Source of the DNA: Chloroflexota bacterium
Lineage (GTDB): Bacteria > Chloroflexota > Dehalococcoidia > Lucifugimonadales > UBA3495
NCBI GenBank assembly: GCA_028873965.1
Contig: JAPPMU010000041.1
Span: 1 to 64,000, forward strand
Direction: 5' to 3'
Length of the DNA stretch: 64,000 nt
Shown: one piece after another, positions 19,072 to 28,606 of the stretch
Numbering within the stretch: the stretch's first letter is position 1
Layout: every line of letters begins with the position of its first letter
Notes under the pieces: generated by a model
Seen by the model: only the letters and a program-made list of their open reading frames with translations
What the model was told of the DNA's origin: nothing
The model's database searches: none
Position numbers and translations under genes: made by a program

Positions 19072-20286
19072 CTATCCGGTTTTGCTTCGTTTCGCTGCGG
19101 CTGGGGGTACCAGCCGCAGTTCGTATATCCGGCGTCCCCGCACCTGCGTGACCTCGATTGACGCCTGGTCCGAAACCACCACGTCGCCCACTACAGGCAT
19201 CCGCCCCAGCCGCGTGTACACGTATCCGCCGATGGTATTCACGTCGCTGGCATCGAACTCCAGACCCAGGGCGCGCGATACGTCTTCCACCGGCGCGGTG
19301 GCTTTCACCAACCAGGATCCATCGGCGGCGGGTTCCAGCTCTCCGGCAGCGGCGTCATCGAACTCGTCATCGATCTCACCCACGATCTCTTCGAGCACAT
19401 CTTCCAGGGTGACGATGCCTTCAACCCCGCCGTACTCGTCCACCACGATGGCCATCTGCAGGGACTTCGACCGCATCAGGTGTAGCAGATCGTCGACGGC
19501 CATGTTTTCCGCCACGAATTCCGGCTCCCGCATGATAGCGTCCACACTGACTTCGGTCGCCCCGTCGGCGACCACCTGCAAAACGTCGCTGATGTGGATG
19601 ATCCCAACCACATTGTCCATCGTGTCCCGGTAAACCGGGACCCGCGTGTGCCTGGTGCTGACCAGCATTCGGACCAGTTCGTCCATGGGGATCATCACCT
19701 CCACGGCCTCAACGTCCAGCCGCGGCACCATGATGTCCTTGACGTCGAGATCATCCATGTGGCTGATGGAGCGGACCATGTCGATGTCGTTGCGGTCCAG
19801 GTTCATCAGCTCCGCCGGCGTCAGCGTCGACCCGTCCGCGTGGCCGTTCTCCGGATCGCCATCCGGACTGCCTTCCATGGCAATCGGCAAACTTGGGCCG
19901 CTTTCGGATCCGGTACGGTTTCCGTTGCCAGCCCAGCGCCTCGGATCCGCCGCCCGGCGCGCAACCCGTGGAAATTGCCGGGCCCACAATCGGGCGCCGA
20001 GGTAAACGCACGCCAAGACTGCCGAAGTCGCCAGCACCGCGACCGCCAGCGCGATGATGGCCGGCGAACCGTTGGCAAGTTGATACGCGATAGCCAACGC
20101 AGAACCGCCGGCTGCTGCTGCAGCGGCAGCTAACAAAATCCCGATTGCCGGGGATGACGGCCGGGCCAAAAAGACCGCCGAGGCTTGGCTTTGTCGTCTG
20201 GACGCTGCCGCGACACTGGCCCAAGCGAAGATCAGCAGCGAGGCTGCCAGGAACAATAACGGAGGTAAACTACTATCAGTATCCAA
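19072..20286 (-). CDS. CBS-pair and CorC domain membrane protein (hemolysin C / CorB-type)
   Basis: The product is about 404 aa from a TTG start. The N-terminal third has hydrophobic helices. Then comes VKDIMVPRLDVEAV, which begins a pair of CBS domains (TRHTRVPVYRDTMDNVVGI and AIVVDEYGGVEGIVTLEDVL). The last ~90 residues form the CorC/HlyC transporter-associated domain. Proteins of this class are linked to Mg2+/Co2+ transport or membrane homeostasis. A longer frame runs to 20397 but overlaps glmU by 71 bases. TTG 20286 has a GAGGG upstream and avoids the overlap. The N-terminal membrane region is shorter than a full DUF21 domain. Confidence 0.82.
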   Translation of the reverse strand: MDTDSSLPPLLFLAASLLIFAWASVAAASRRQSQASAVFLARPSSPAIGILLAAAAAAAGGSALAIAYQLANGSPAIIALAVAVLATSAVLACVYLGARLWARQFPRVARRAADPRRWAGNGNRTGSESGPSLPIAMEGSPDGDPENGHADGSTLTPAELMNLDRNDIDMVRSISHMDDLDVKDIMVPRLDVEAVEVMIPMDELVRMLVSTRHTRVPVYRDTMDNVVGIIHISDVLQVVADGATEVSVDAIMREPEFVAENMAVDDLLHLMRSKSLQMAIVVDEYGGVEGIVTLEDVLEEIVGEIDDEFDDAAAGELEPAADGSWLVKATAPVEDVSRALGLEFDASDVNTIGGYVYTRLGRMPVVGDVVVSDQASIEVTQVRGRRIYELRLVPPAAAKRSKTG

Positions 20287-20326
20287 GCCAGTGGCCCTCA
20301 ACCGGCGCAACCACGCCGAGAGCGGG

Positions 20327-21709
20327 TCATTCGCTCCCGCTTTGTTGTGGGAGAAGTCTAGCAGGAACGCCAACGGCGCGTCTACCCTCCGGGACATCGC
20401 GGGTGACCACGGCCCCCGCTCCGGTGGCCGCTCCCTCTCCCACGGTGACGGGTGCGATCAGCATCGTGTCGCTCCCGATGAACGCGCTTCGACCGATCAC
20501 CGTTTGATGCTTGTCCACTCCGTCGTAGTTGCAGGTGATGGTACCCGCGCCGATGTTAACGCCGTCCCCGATGTCGGCGTCGCCCAGGTAGCAGAAGTGG
20601 CCGGCAGCGGTACCCGACCCGACCCTGGTGTTTTTGACTTCGACGTAATTCCCCAGATGCACGCCCGCCTCGATTACCGCCGCGGGACGCAGGTGGCAAT
20701 AGGGGCCGATGCTTACGTCGGAATCGACTCGCGCCTCCTCCAGGGTTGAGGCGACGATGCGGCAACGGTCGCCGACGACAGTGTCGCTGACAACGGAATT
20801 GGGGCCGACTTCGCATTCCTCACCGATGGTGGTGCGGCCCGTAAGCATCGTGTTGGGCAGCACTACGGTGTCCAAACCTATCGCCACGTCAGCGTCGATG
20901 TAGGTAGTGGACGGATCAACGATGGTAACGCCTTCTGTCATCCAGTGGCAGTTGATGCGGTCGCGGAGCACGGTCTCTACGGCGGACAACTGGAGGCGGT
21001 CGTTGACGCCCATGGCTTCGTCAGCCCACGCTATGGGCAGGGCGGATACGGCGCCGTCCTCCATGGCGGCCAGCGCGGTGAGGTAGCGCTCGCCGGACCG
21101 CGCCGGGCGGACTCGGTCAACCATGTCGGCCAGCCAGGGGCCGTCGAAGCAGTACACCCCGGTATTGACCTCGGCTGGGCCGATGGCGTCGTCCTGCCGC
21201 TCAGACGCTTCCTCAATGGCAATGACCCGGCCGGACGCGCCGGCGGCGCCAACCCTTTTTATATGTCCCAGGTCAGAAGCGAATGCGTCAGCTGCGGAGA
21301 GGATGGTCATGCGCCGGCTGCTGCAGCCCGCGTGGTCAGACATCAGGTTGCGCAGCGACTGGGGCCGCACTAGCGGCGTATCGCCCGCCAGCACGACCAC
21401 CTGCGACGGCGCGATGGGCAGTGTTGCCAGCGCGCACGCAACGGCTTGGGCCGTTCCTCCCGGGGTTGGCTGCACCGCACAGGTTATCCCACTGCCCAGC
21501 ACGGCTGAAATTGCCTCCCCGTTTTCCGGGGAAACCACCACGACAATGTCCTCAATACCACATTGAGCCAGCAGCTCGACGGGATAGCTGATCAGCGGTT
21601 TGCCGGCGGCGCGGTGCAGCGGCTTGGGCAACCGTGACCGCATACGGCTGCCGCGGCCTGCCGCCAGGATCACGCCCACGGCGTCGCTGTCGGATTTGAT
21701 CGCGTTCAT
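20327..21709 (-). CDS. glmU: Bifunctional GlcNAc-1-P uridyltransferase / GlcN-1-P acetyltransferase
   Basis: GlmU makes UDP-GlcNAc for the cell wall and glycans. The product is 460 aa. The N-terminal nucleotidyltransferase has VILAAGRGSRMRSRLPK and VVLAGDTPLV. The C-terminal left-handed beta-helix has hexapeptide repeats (such as IGEECEVGPNSVV) and the acetyltransferase segment GNYVEVKNTRVG followed by GAGTITCNYDG. Both active regions look intact. The CBS/CorC gene follows on the same strand. A TATAAT lies about 50 bases before the start. Confidence 0.96.
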   Translation of the reverse strand: MNAIKSDSDAVGVILAAGRGSRMRSRLPKPLHRAAGKPLISYPVELLAQCGIEDIVVVVSPENGEAISAVLGSGITCAVQPTPGGTAQAVACALATLPIAPSQVVVLAGDTPLVRPQSLRNLMSDHAGCSSRRMTILSAADAFASDLGHIKRVGAAGASGRVIAIEEASERQDDAIGPAEVNTGVYCFDGPWLADMVDRVRPARSGERYLTALAAMEDGAVSALPIAWADEAMGVNDRLQLSAVETVLRDRINCHWMTEGVTIVDPSTTYIDADVAIGLDTVVLPNTMLTGRTTIGEECEVGPNSVVSDTVVGDRCRIVASTLEEARVDSDVSIGPYCHLRPAAVIEAGVHLGNYVEVKNTRVGSGTAAGHFCYLGDADIGDGVNIGAGTITCNYDGVDKHQTVIGRSAFIGSDTMLIAPVTVGEGAATGAGAVVTRDVPEGRRAVGVPARLLPQQSGSE

Positions 21710-21756
21710 GCGCCTGCCTCGCGTTGGTCAACTGTGGTCCACCATTGGTGAGCCCG

Positions 21757-21762
21757 ATTATA
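21757..21762 (-). promoter_or_regulatory. -10 box upstream of glmU
   Basis: TATAAT is read on the minus strand, 48 bases before the glmU ATG. The -35 region is not close to consensus. Confidence 0.45.
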
Positions 21763-21801
21763 GCAGCGCGGAAAATTCATCCGGATGATACCGCCCGGGC
21801 A

Positions 21802-21939
21802 TCTCACGCGTACCCAGTTTGTCATCGCGAGGAGCGCAGCGACGTGGCGATCTCGTTGCCTGAGCGACGCTCTCTCCAACGCCGAGATTGCCGCGCTGCG
21901 CTCGCAATAACAGGTTGCGCGAAATGGGTACGCGTGAGA
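21802..21939. mobile_element. MITE-like element with 15-bp terminal inverted repeats
   Basis: TCTCACGCGTACCCA at 21802-21816 is matched by its exact inverse at 21925-21939. Inside are two imperfect inverted arms of the common form GTCATCGCGAGGAGCGCAGC and its counterpart GCGCTGCGCTCGCAAT. No coding potential is seen. The same end sequence, CTCACGCGTACCC, also occurs next to the other element, at 13978-13990. Confidence 0.68.
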
Positions 21940-21982
21940 CCGCGCACCAAGCGCAGCGAATGGCTGAGATCCGCGCCGCGCT

Positions 21983-22372
21983 TCACAGCACGAAGAGCCA
22001 AACCGCCGCGCCGATTAGCAAGCCCAGCATCAATCCGCCCGCATGATTGAGCCGAACCGCCGTAGACCCGTAACCCAGCCGTTGCTCCAACCCCCTTCCG
22101 AATATCCCTACGCTGATCACGCAGATGACGCCGACGAACGCCAGCGGCCCGTAAACCAGCGCCGGCGATTCCGCGTCTTTGAACAACCACGCTAGGGCCA
22201 CCAGCAGCCCCAGCGTCGCCAGCGAGAGCGCCATTCGCAGCAGTCCAATACGAAAACCCCAACCCATCAGGAAACACCAACCGGCGAGGCCCAGCAAATG
22301 CCACGGCGAATCGAACAGTCCGAAAATCACCCGCCGATTGTGCGCCTTCACCGCCGGCGATGCAACCGGCAT
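21983..22372 (-). CDS. Small multi-pass membrane protein, possibly CvpA-like
   Basis: The protein is about 129 aa with four hydrophobic stretches. The last is preceded by an Arg-rich turn and LNHAGGLMLGLLIGA, which recalls the LNR..GxxxGLLxG end of CvpA-family proteins. This link is tentative. ATG 22372 is used, although a TTG at 22396 is also in frame. It sits between glmU and the divergent rph gene. Confidence 0.5.
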   Translation of the reverse strand: MPVASPAVKAHNRRVIFGLFDSPWHLLGLAGWCFLMGWGFRIGLLRMALSLATLGLLVALAWLFKDAESPALVYGPLAFVGVICVISVGIFGRGLEQRLGYGSTAVRLNHAGGLMLGLLIGAAVWLFVL

Positions 22373-22421
22373 AGCGCGTGAGGCAAGCCCTTTCAAAGCA
22401 GATTTCCATCCCGCCTATGGT

Positions 22422-22459
22422 GAGCCTGTCGAACCATGGAAGCGTCCTTCAACAAGCTC
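22422..22459. repeat. REP-like imperfect palindrome
   Basis: GAGCCTGTCGAA at 22422-22433 pairs with TTCAACAAGCTC at 22448-22459, with two mismatches. The following CAGGACGAGCGG is also typical of widespread REP elements. It lies between divergent genes. Confidence 0.5.
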
Positions 22460-22577
22460 AGGACGAGCGGAAGATCGGACATACGGCGACTTTGATCAAG
22501 CACTGCGCGTGCAAGCCACGGTAGGTCGCGGCCCGTTGTGGCACAATGGCCCAAACACCAGCCAGGATATCTGCACC

Positions 22578-23306
22578 ATGAATAGCAAGCTCATACGGGC
22601 CGACGGACGACGATGGGACCAGGCACGCAGCGTCCGCATCACCTCGGGCTGCCAACCCTACGCCGAAGGGTCCGCCATGATCGAAATGGGCAACACCTCA
22701 GTCCTGTGCGCTGCCTCCGTGGAAGAACAGGTGCCCCGGTGGATGCAGGGTCGCGGCGCCGGTTGGGTGACGGCGGAATACGACATGCTCCCCCGAGCCA
22801 CGTCCTCCCGGCGGTCCCGCGACCGCGACTCCGGCAGAACCGCCAGCCGATCTCAGGAGATCCAGCGTCTCATCGGCCGGTCTCTTCGCGCTTCCACCGA
22901 TTTGAAAGCCCTGGGCGAGCGGGCCATCTACCTGGATTGCGACGTGCTCCAGGCAGACGGCGGCACCCGCACCGCCGCCATTACCGGCGCCTTCGTCGCG
23001 CTGCACCTGGCGTTGCGATCTCTAGTCGAAGCGCAAAAGCTGGATCGGGTTCCTCTACTCTGTTCCGTGGCCGCAATCAGCGTCGGGCTGACCAGCGACG
23101 ATTTGCTGCTCGACCTTGACTACTCTGAAGATTCCACTGCCGACGCCGACTTCAATATCGTGATGACCGACGCCGGATCGTTGGTCGAGATCCAAGGCAC
23201 GGCAGAAGGCAACCCTTTCCCTCGCCAAAGGGTCGGAGACGCCCTGGCCCTGGCCGCACGCGGCATGGAACCGTTGTTCTCGGCGCAACGAGCCGCTCTG
23301 GGGTAA
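22578..23306 (+). CDS. rph: Ribonuclease PH
   Basis: RNase PH is the phosphate-dependent 3'-5' exonuclease that trims tRNA precursors. The product is 242 aa, the usual length. Motifs include RADGRRWDQARSV at the start, the Arg-rich loop GWVTAEYDMLPRATSSR, then LDCDVLQADGGTRTAAITGA and DLDYSEDSTADADFNIVM. A much longer in-frame start exists upstream, but ATG 22578 matches the family N-terminus. The gene stands alone on the plus strand and converges on the GHKL gene. Confidence 0.95.
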   Translation: MNSKLIRADGRRWDQARSVRITSGCQPYAEGSAMIEMGNTSVLCAASVEEQVPRWMQGRGAGWVTAEYDMLPRATSSRRSRDRDSGRTASRSQEIQRLIGRSLRASTDLKALGERAIYLDCDVLQADGGTRTAAITGAFVALHLALRSLVEAQKLDRVPLLCSVAAISVGLTSDDLLLDLDYSEDSTADADFNIVMTDAGSLVEIQGTAEGNPFPRQRVGDALALAARGMEPLFSAQRAALG

Positions 23307-23325
23307 TACCGTTTGCCACGTAGGA

Positions 23326-25743
23326 TTACGCCGACGGTTCAGCGTCGGAGCCGATATCCAACGACTCTATTAGCGGCAGCAGCGCCGGGCTAAGGTACTG
23401 CGTTACTCGATCCACGATTTGGGGAATCCCGTCCGCGGATAAAGGCTCCGCGTTTTCGTCGTTCCCCACGACCTTATTTTCGCTCGCTTCGCCCCGGATG
23501 ATTGCCAACGCCAGGAAGACCACAGCCGTGGCGAAAGCCTTGCGCACGACCCCAACCGGCCGATCCTTGCTGCGGCGGTGATGGTGGATATATTCATTGT
23601 CCACGTTGACGTAGAAATCCCAGGCCTCTTTGGATGAATCGTTGGACGAATCCGCCGCGATGCGGACTGCGGTTTTCGAGTCGAAAGGCCCCAGGGGATG
23701 TGATGCCCATTCATTCTCGTATACTTCATGAATGTTTGGTGGAGCGACGGCGTCAGAACCACGTTCGCGCCGGTTTCCGCCACCACCGCCATTTCGCTCG
23801 ATTGGCTCGATGATATTGACCCTGACCCGGCTTTCGAGGTTGTCAATGCGACTTTCGTCAGAGACTGTAACGGTGAAGTCGAAACCGTCACCGGGTTTGA
23901 TTACACCGGGCGGCAGCGAGCCGGTATTCCAGCGAAAACGGGCGACGCCGGCGTTTGGGCCGGTGCGGTCCCAGTAATTGGTCCAATCCTCCCCTGATGG
24001 GTTGGCAATCGACCACTTGCCCGGGGAAACGCTACGGTCGAAATAGTTGTTTTCGACGTCAGTGTTGAATTCCAAAGTCACGGTTCTGCCGGCGCCAACA
24101 CCCCATTCCGTCCGGCGAGGTTCGAAAAACGTCGGGAACTGCTTGCCGGCAAACTGACCATTATCGACCGGGTGCGGGCCGCGCCCAGTTCGAACTACGT
24201 TGGCTCCTTCCAAGAGGTATCGGGAAATGTCCGGGTTGTTGGACAGGATTTCTTTGAGCAACTCGGTTCGGCTGTCGTCGTCTTCATACCTTTTGGCGAT
24301 CGCGGCATCGCGTCGTTGCCTTTCCAACAAGCGAAGGGCCTCGCTGTTACTCAATAGGCCTTCCAACTTGCGCTCGATCTCGTCGGATAGTCTAGAGTCC
24401 GTCCGGAGGCGATCCCTGCTGTTCATGAAGAGTTCTTCGAAATCGCGGCGGTCAATGCTGCTACAGTCAACCGTGACCAACAGATCGTTGGCAAGGTAAC
24501 TCTTGCGTACACTCTGACGGCTGAAAAAACGGGTTTGAAATGATGCGTGCAGCTGACCGTTATACAGAAACAGTACGCCGTGTCGCGCGGTCCGGTGGCT
24601 TTGGTAAGCGTCCGGTTTGAAGGCAAAGATCCTGACCTTCACCTGGTGAGAACCAATGCCTAAGTCTGCGCTCTGCGGGAAGCCTTCCTCCAAATCTGAC
24701 GGGTTACGCTCAAGATCCGTCAATATTCCCCTGGCGCCGCGGAAATTTTCGTTGCCAGTGTAGCCGCGACATTCATACAACTTGACTGGCAACGCAGGCT
24801 CCGCAAGTGCGATCTCTATCCGTCTGACCAACCCGCTGCCATCGCTGGGCATGATTATGCTGGAGCTGGTCCCTTGCCAGCGGTATTCGTACAACTTGAC
24901 CAATGACCCGAACGCAGCCTGCCTGTCGTAGGCCCCAGAGCGCGTGGGAAAGATGGGATAAGCTTCTGCCGGGAATGACAGCACGCCGCCGGGTTTCGTA
25001 GATCCCACACCGACGGGGGCGAGGTACTGAAACACGGAGCTGCGGGAGTCACTGGAAGGATCGATCCGTCGGACGATCGTAAATCCCCATTCCCGCGCCC
25101 GGGCTGGTGAATGACCGTTCACCAATCTCGGATTGCGACGCGAGACAATCAGCTGCAAGTTGTGCTTTTCACTACAATACGGCAGCGCGCCGGTCGCGCC
25201 CATGTTGAATTTACCCTGCACAAAACGGGTTCGGATTTTGTTGTTACGGTGCAGGGAAAGGAAGGTGTTGGGGAAATCATCGGGCGTTTGCCCTTCGCCC
25301 TGATCTGCAATGGTCAAACAGGGGCGGTCGTTGCTGTTACCCCTGCCTGCCGGTCGTGCCCCGGTTGCGCTAAGGGTGATAAAGTCGCCCTCGGAGTTGA
25401 GCTTGGCATCTGTCCAATTGGATAGGCGCCCGCTCCGGTCGGGATCAAAAGGACCGCCGTCACCGAAATACCTGTGCACCGCTTCTCGGATGGATCCGGG
25501 CGCATCTAACGATTCGGGGTTGTCGCCACTCTCCAAGCAAGCATTGGTCAGGCGGGCGTCAATGGCGTTGACGATCTTTTCCACCAGCGCGGCGACCGAT
25601 TCGCTCTGCTGGTTCCCAATAGTTCCGTAGTTGTTGTCCAGGTCTCCATAGGAACGCCACGCCGTCAAGTCGTCCCAATAGCCGGCGTCCTTCAGGGTTT
25701 TGACGACTGTATCTTCCGTGTCAGCAAGCAGAGCTTGTCGCAC
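23326..25743 (-). CDS. Large GHKL-type ATPase of unknown function
   Basis: The protein is 805 aa from a GTG start. Residues ~45-190 hold a GHKL (Hsp90/histidine-kinase/MutL) ATP site. The N box is SVAALVEKIVNAID (residues 49-62), the G1 box is LTIADQGEGQTP (143-154), and the lid/G2 region is VQGKFNMGATGALPYC (175-190). A mixed middle region follows, then an Asp/Glu/Arg-rich helical part near 450-510. A beta-rich segment, possibly Ig-like, lies at about 560-670, and a basic C-terminal part follows. No kinase or MutL motifs are present, and no partner gene adjoins it. Proteins of this kind occur in conflict and DNA-repair contexts, but I do not recognise the family. Confidence 0.7.
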   Translation of the reverse strand: MRQALLADTEDTVVKTLKDAGYWDDLTAWRSYGDLDNNYGTIGNQQSESVAALVEKIVNAIDARLTNACLESGDNPESLDAPGSIREAVHRYFGDGGPFDPDRSGRLSNWTDAKLNSEGDFITLSATGARPAGRGNSNDRPCLTIADQGEGQTPDDFPNTFLSLHRNNKIRTRFVQGKFNMGATGALPYCSEKHNLQLIVSRRNPRLVNGHSPARAREWGFTIVRRIDPSSDSRSSVFQYLAPVGVGSTKPGGVLSFPAEAYPIFPTRSGAYDRQAAFGSLVKLYEYRWQGTSSSIIMPSDGSGLVRRIEIALAEPALPVKLYECRGYTGNENFRGARGILTDLERNPSDLEEGFPQSADLGIGSHQVKVRIFAFKPDAYQSHRTARHGVLFLYNGQLHASFQTRFFSRQSVRKSYLANDLLVTVDCSSIDRRDFEELFMNSRDRLRTDSRLSDEIERKLEGLLSNSEALRLLERQRRDAAIAKRYEDDDSRTELLKEILSNNPDISRYLLEGANVVRTGRGPHPVDNGQFAGKQFPTFFEPRRTEWGVGAGRTVTLEFNTDVENNYFDRSVSPGKWSIANPSGEDWTNYWDRTGPNAGVARFRWNTGSLPPGVIKPGDGFDFTVTVSDESRIDNLESRVRVNIIEPIERNGGGGGNRRERGSDAVAPPNIHEVYENEWASHPLGPFDSKTAVRIAADSSNDSSKEAWDFYVNVDNEYIHHHRRSKDRPVGVVRKAFATAVVFLALAIIRGEASENKVVGNDENAEPLSADGIPQIVDRVTQYLSPALLPLIESLDIGSDAEPSA

Positions 25744-25800
25744 AGTGATTTTGCGTCCATGGCAACAGAGCCCCCACCATGTTTTAGCAGTAAGCCAATT

Positions 25801-28458
25801 TTATCCTGCCACCGTCCCTTCGGCATCCAGCACCGTCAACCCGTAGCCCAGATTTCTCAGCGGCTCTTCAACCCTCGCCCGGTCGCCTACCACCAACACC
25901 CGCAAGCGATCCGCAGTCAGGTATTTGGCCCCTACCCGGTGCGTATCCGTCAGGCTGACCGCGCTCAATCGTTGCTCGAACGTGCGGAAGTAGTCCGTTG
26001 GGAGATCGAACTGAACCAGCGGTATCAGCTGGCCCAACAGTTGCGCGGGTCTTTCGAACCCGGACGGGTAACCCAGCCGCAACCCGTTCTGCGCGTTTTC
26101 CAGCTCTTCGACGCTGAGCGGTCTTCCGCCGCTGATGTCCTCGAATTCCCGCAGTGTCTCGACCACCGCCTCTCGAGTCACTTCCGTCTGGACGCTCCCG
26201 CCGGCTGATAGCAGCGACGGAGCGTTGTACCACGAGATCCCGGAGTTATACCCGTAGGAGTACCCTTTGTCCTGGCGCAAGTTCTGGTTGAGGCGAGCTG
26301 AGAACTGTCCGCCGAACGCGTAGTTCAGCACGGACAGTGGCATGTGATCCGCATCCCGGCGCTCCACCAGCGGCATTCCCGCCCGGATCACCGACTGTGC
26401 GGCTCCCGGCTTGTCGATAAGGAACAGACGCGGTCCGGACACGGCGGCATCGTTAGCGACGCTGACACCGTTGGCGCCGTCCGTTGTCGGCGACCAATCG
26501 CCGAAACACTCCTCGGCCGCAGCCACCGCCTCCTGCAGGCTAACGTCGCCAGCCACCAGCAGGCACAGGCGGTCCGGTTGCAGCGCTTGGCCGTACTGCG
26601 CCACCAGGTCATCCCGGCTTGCGGCGGACACGGTGGCCTCGTTTCCGAGGTTGGAGTGCGCGTAGGGAGAATCCGGCCCGAAAACCAGCGCGCCGAAGTT
26701 CGACTCGGCCACGAACCCGGCGTCATCCCGGGCGCGGCGCAGGTCGGTTAAACGCTCGCGCCGCACCCGGTCCAACTCGTGCTCGGGAAAATTGGCATTG
26801 CGGGCTACGTCGGCCGCCAGTCCCAGGGCATGACGCCAATGCCGGCTCAGGGTCTCCGCCGTCAGCAGCGTAATTTCCTTGCGCGCCTCCACCGCAAGCC
26901 TCGACCCAATATGCTCGAAGGCTGCGGCGATTTCCTGGCTGCTCCGGTTCGCGGTGCCTTCGTCCATCATCGCGGCCATGAACGACGTTAGGCCCGGGAG
27001 ACCCGCGGGATCTCCGATCGCGCCGGTCCGCGCCAACAGCGCAAAGGTAACCAGTGGAGTTCCTCGCTTGCCGACTACGATCACCTCCATTCCGTTCGCG
27101 ATCCGCGTCCGCTCCGGAACCGGAGGCACGAACGCCGGCGTCGGGCCGCCGTCCGGCCGCTGGGTTCGGTCCAACGCTACCGTGGCCGTGCTCAGCGCCC
27201 GCTCCGGATACACCCGCATCCGCACCTGTCCGGCTTCCATGATCTGGCTGTGCGCCTTTAGCACATCATCCAGGGTGACGCGGCGATATTGGTCCATCAC
27301 CCGGTTCAGCCCATCCGGGTCGCCGGCAAACACGTTGAAGTAGTTCAAAGCGTCAGCCCGCCCACCGAAGCCGCCGACCCGGGAGAGCATCCGTTGATGC
27401 TGCATCTCGATCCGGTTGACAGCCCGTTCGAACTCCTCTTCGGTTGGCGGGTCGACGGCGATGCCGGCCAGCACGGCTTCCGCCGCTTCCTCCACTTCGT
27501 CCAGCGTGTGCCCTTCGGCCGGCGTCAGTTCCATGCGAAACTGCCCGGCGATTTCTGCCGCGTGGTAACCTACCGTAGCCGATTGGGCGATCTGCTTTTC
27601 GTACACCAGCGTGCGATACATCCGGCTGCTCTGCCCGTCGGACAGGATCGCGCGCAGGATGTCGCCCGCGTCGTCGTCGCCGGAGAAATTCGCCGGAGCC
27701 AGCCACGCCGCATAGATGCGCGGCAGCGTGACCCGATCCGTCATTTCCAGGTCCACTCGGCCCGATAGCAGCGAATCCGCCCTCTCGATGCGACGCACGC
27801 TCGGCCCCGGGTCGAGATCCGCGAAATAGCGATGCGCGAGGTCCAGCGCCTCGGTGGTGTCGATGTCGCCCGCGATGGCCAGGCTGGCGTTGGACGGCGA
27901 GTAATACCGGCGGAAGAAATCCATCACGTCGTCCAGGCTGGCGGCGTCCAGATCCTCCTGGGATCCGATGGTCATCCAATGGTAAGGATGCGGCAAGGGG
28001 AACAGCGACCGCTGAATGTGCCACTGGGCCATGCCGTAGGGACGGTTTTCGTAGCTCTGCCGCCGCTCGTTCTTCACCACGTCCCGCTCGGTGTCGAACC
28101 CGTCCTGGTCCAGCGCGTCCAGCAGGAAACCCATCCGGTCCGCCTCCAGCCACAGCGCCAGTTCCAGGTAGTTGGACGGAACGTCCTCCCAGTAATTCGT
28201 GCGGTCACCCGTGGTTGAGCCGTTCAGCGACGCCCCGATTTTCTGCAACGGCTCGAAGTGGCTGGCCTTGTGGTGCCGCGTGCCGCGGAACATGATATGC
28301 TCAAAGAGATGCGCGAAACCGGTGCGTCCGATTTCCTCGTCCTTGGAACCCACGTGGTACCACACGTTGACCGCCGCCACGGGGATGGAACGGTCCTGGT
28401 GCAGGATCACATCCAGACCGTTGGGCAGAGTGTGTTTCTCAAAAGCGATGCCAGCCAT
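25801..28458 (-). CDS. M16-family zinc metalloprotease with two repeats
   Basis: The product is 885 aa, with two M16 units in one chain. The first has the inverted zinc motif HLFEH (residues ~51-55, in RTGFAHLFEHIMFRG) and the distal acidic region VVKNERRQSYENRPYG. The second half starts near PERTRIANGMEVIVV and lacks the HxxEH motif, as in the inactive partner halves of the family. The chain has no signal peptide. Likely substrates are peptides or small proteins. The start ATG lies only ~20 bases from an AT-rich TATAAT-like stretch, so the message may have a very short leader. Confidence 0.9.
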   Translation of the reverse strand: MAGIAFEKHTLPNGLDVILHQDRSIPVAAVNVWYHVGSKDEEIGRTGFAHLFEHIMFRGTRHHKASHFEPLQKIGASLNGSTTGDRTNYWEDVPSNYLELALWLEADRMGFLLDALDQDGFDTERDVVKNERRQSYENRPYGMAQWHIQRSLFPLPHPYHWMTIGSQEDLDAASLDDVMDFFRRYYSPSNASLAIAGDIDTTEALDLAHRYFADLDPGPSVRRIERADSLLSGRVDLEMTDRVTLPRIYAAWLAPANFSGDDDAGDILRAILSDGQSSRMYRTLVYEKQIAQSATVGYHAAEIAGQFRMELTPAEGHTLDEVEEAAEAVLAGIAVDPPTEEEFERAVNRIEMQHQRMLSRVGGFGGRADALNYFNVFAGDPDGLNRVMDQYRRVTLDDVLKAHSQIMEAGQVRMRVYPERALSTATVALDRTQRPDGGPTPAFVPPVPERTRIANGMEVIVVGKRGTPLVTFALLARTGAIGDPAGLPGLTSFMAAMMDEGTANRSSQEIAAAFEHIGSRLAVEARKEITLLTAETLSRHWRHALGLAADVARNANFPEHELDRVRRERLTDLRRARDDAGFVAESNFGALVFGPDSPYAHSNLGNEATVSAASRDDLVAQYGQALQPDRLCLLVAGDVSLQEAVAAAEECFGDWSPTTDGANGVSVANDAAVSGPRLFLIDKPGAAQSVIRAGMPLVERRDADHMPLSVLNYAFGGQFSARLNQNLRQDKGYSYGYNSGISWYNAPSLLSAGGSVQTEVTREAVVETLREFEDISGGRPLSVEELENAQNGLRLGYPSGFERPAQLLGQLIPLVQFDLPTDYFRTFEQRLSAVSLTDTHRVGAKYLTADRLRVLVVGDRARVEEPLRNLGYGLTVLDAEGTVAG

Positions 28459-28561
28459 AGCGCAGCGTTCCCCTTATAATAGTGAGGTCATTGTAGCACC
28501 GGGCGGCTCCCCTTACGGACACTCAAAATTGACGATGGGCTTGGGAATCGCTACATGCTCC

Positions 28562-28589
28562 TTGACGTTGGGATCTTACTTAATGTAAG
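28562..28589 (+). promoter_or_regulatory. Promoter/operator candidate for the AbrB-PIN module
   Basis: TTGACG at 28562-28567 could be a -35 box. An inverted repeat, CTTAC-5-GTAAG, at 28575-28589 overlaps the expected -10 area, 18 bases before the antitoxin ATG. AbrB-type antitoxins commonly bind such palindromes to repress their own operon. The -10 itself is poor. Confidence 0.4.
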
Positions 28590-28606
28590 GCAATCGGTGA
28601 ATTGCA

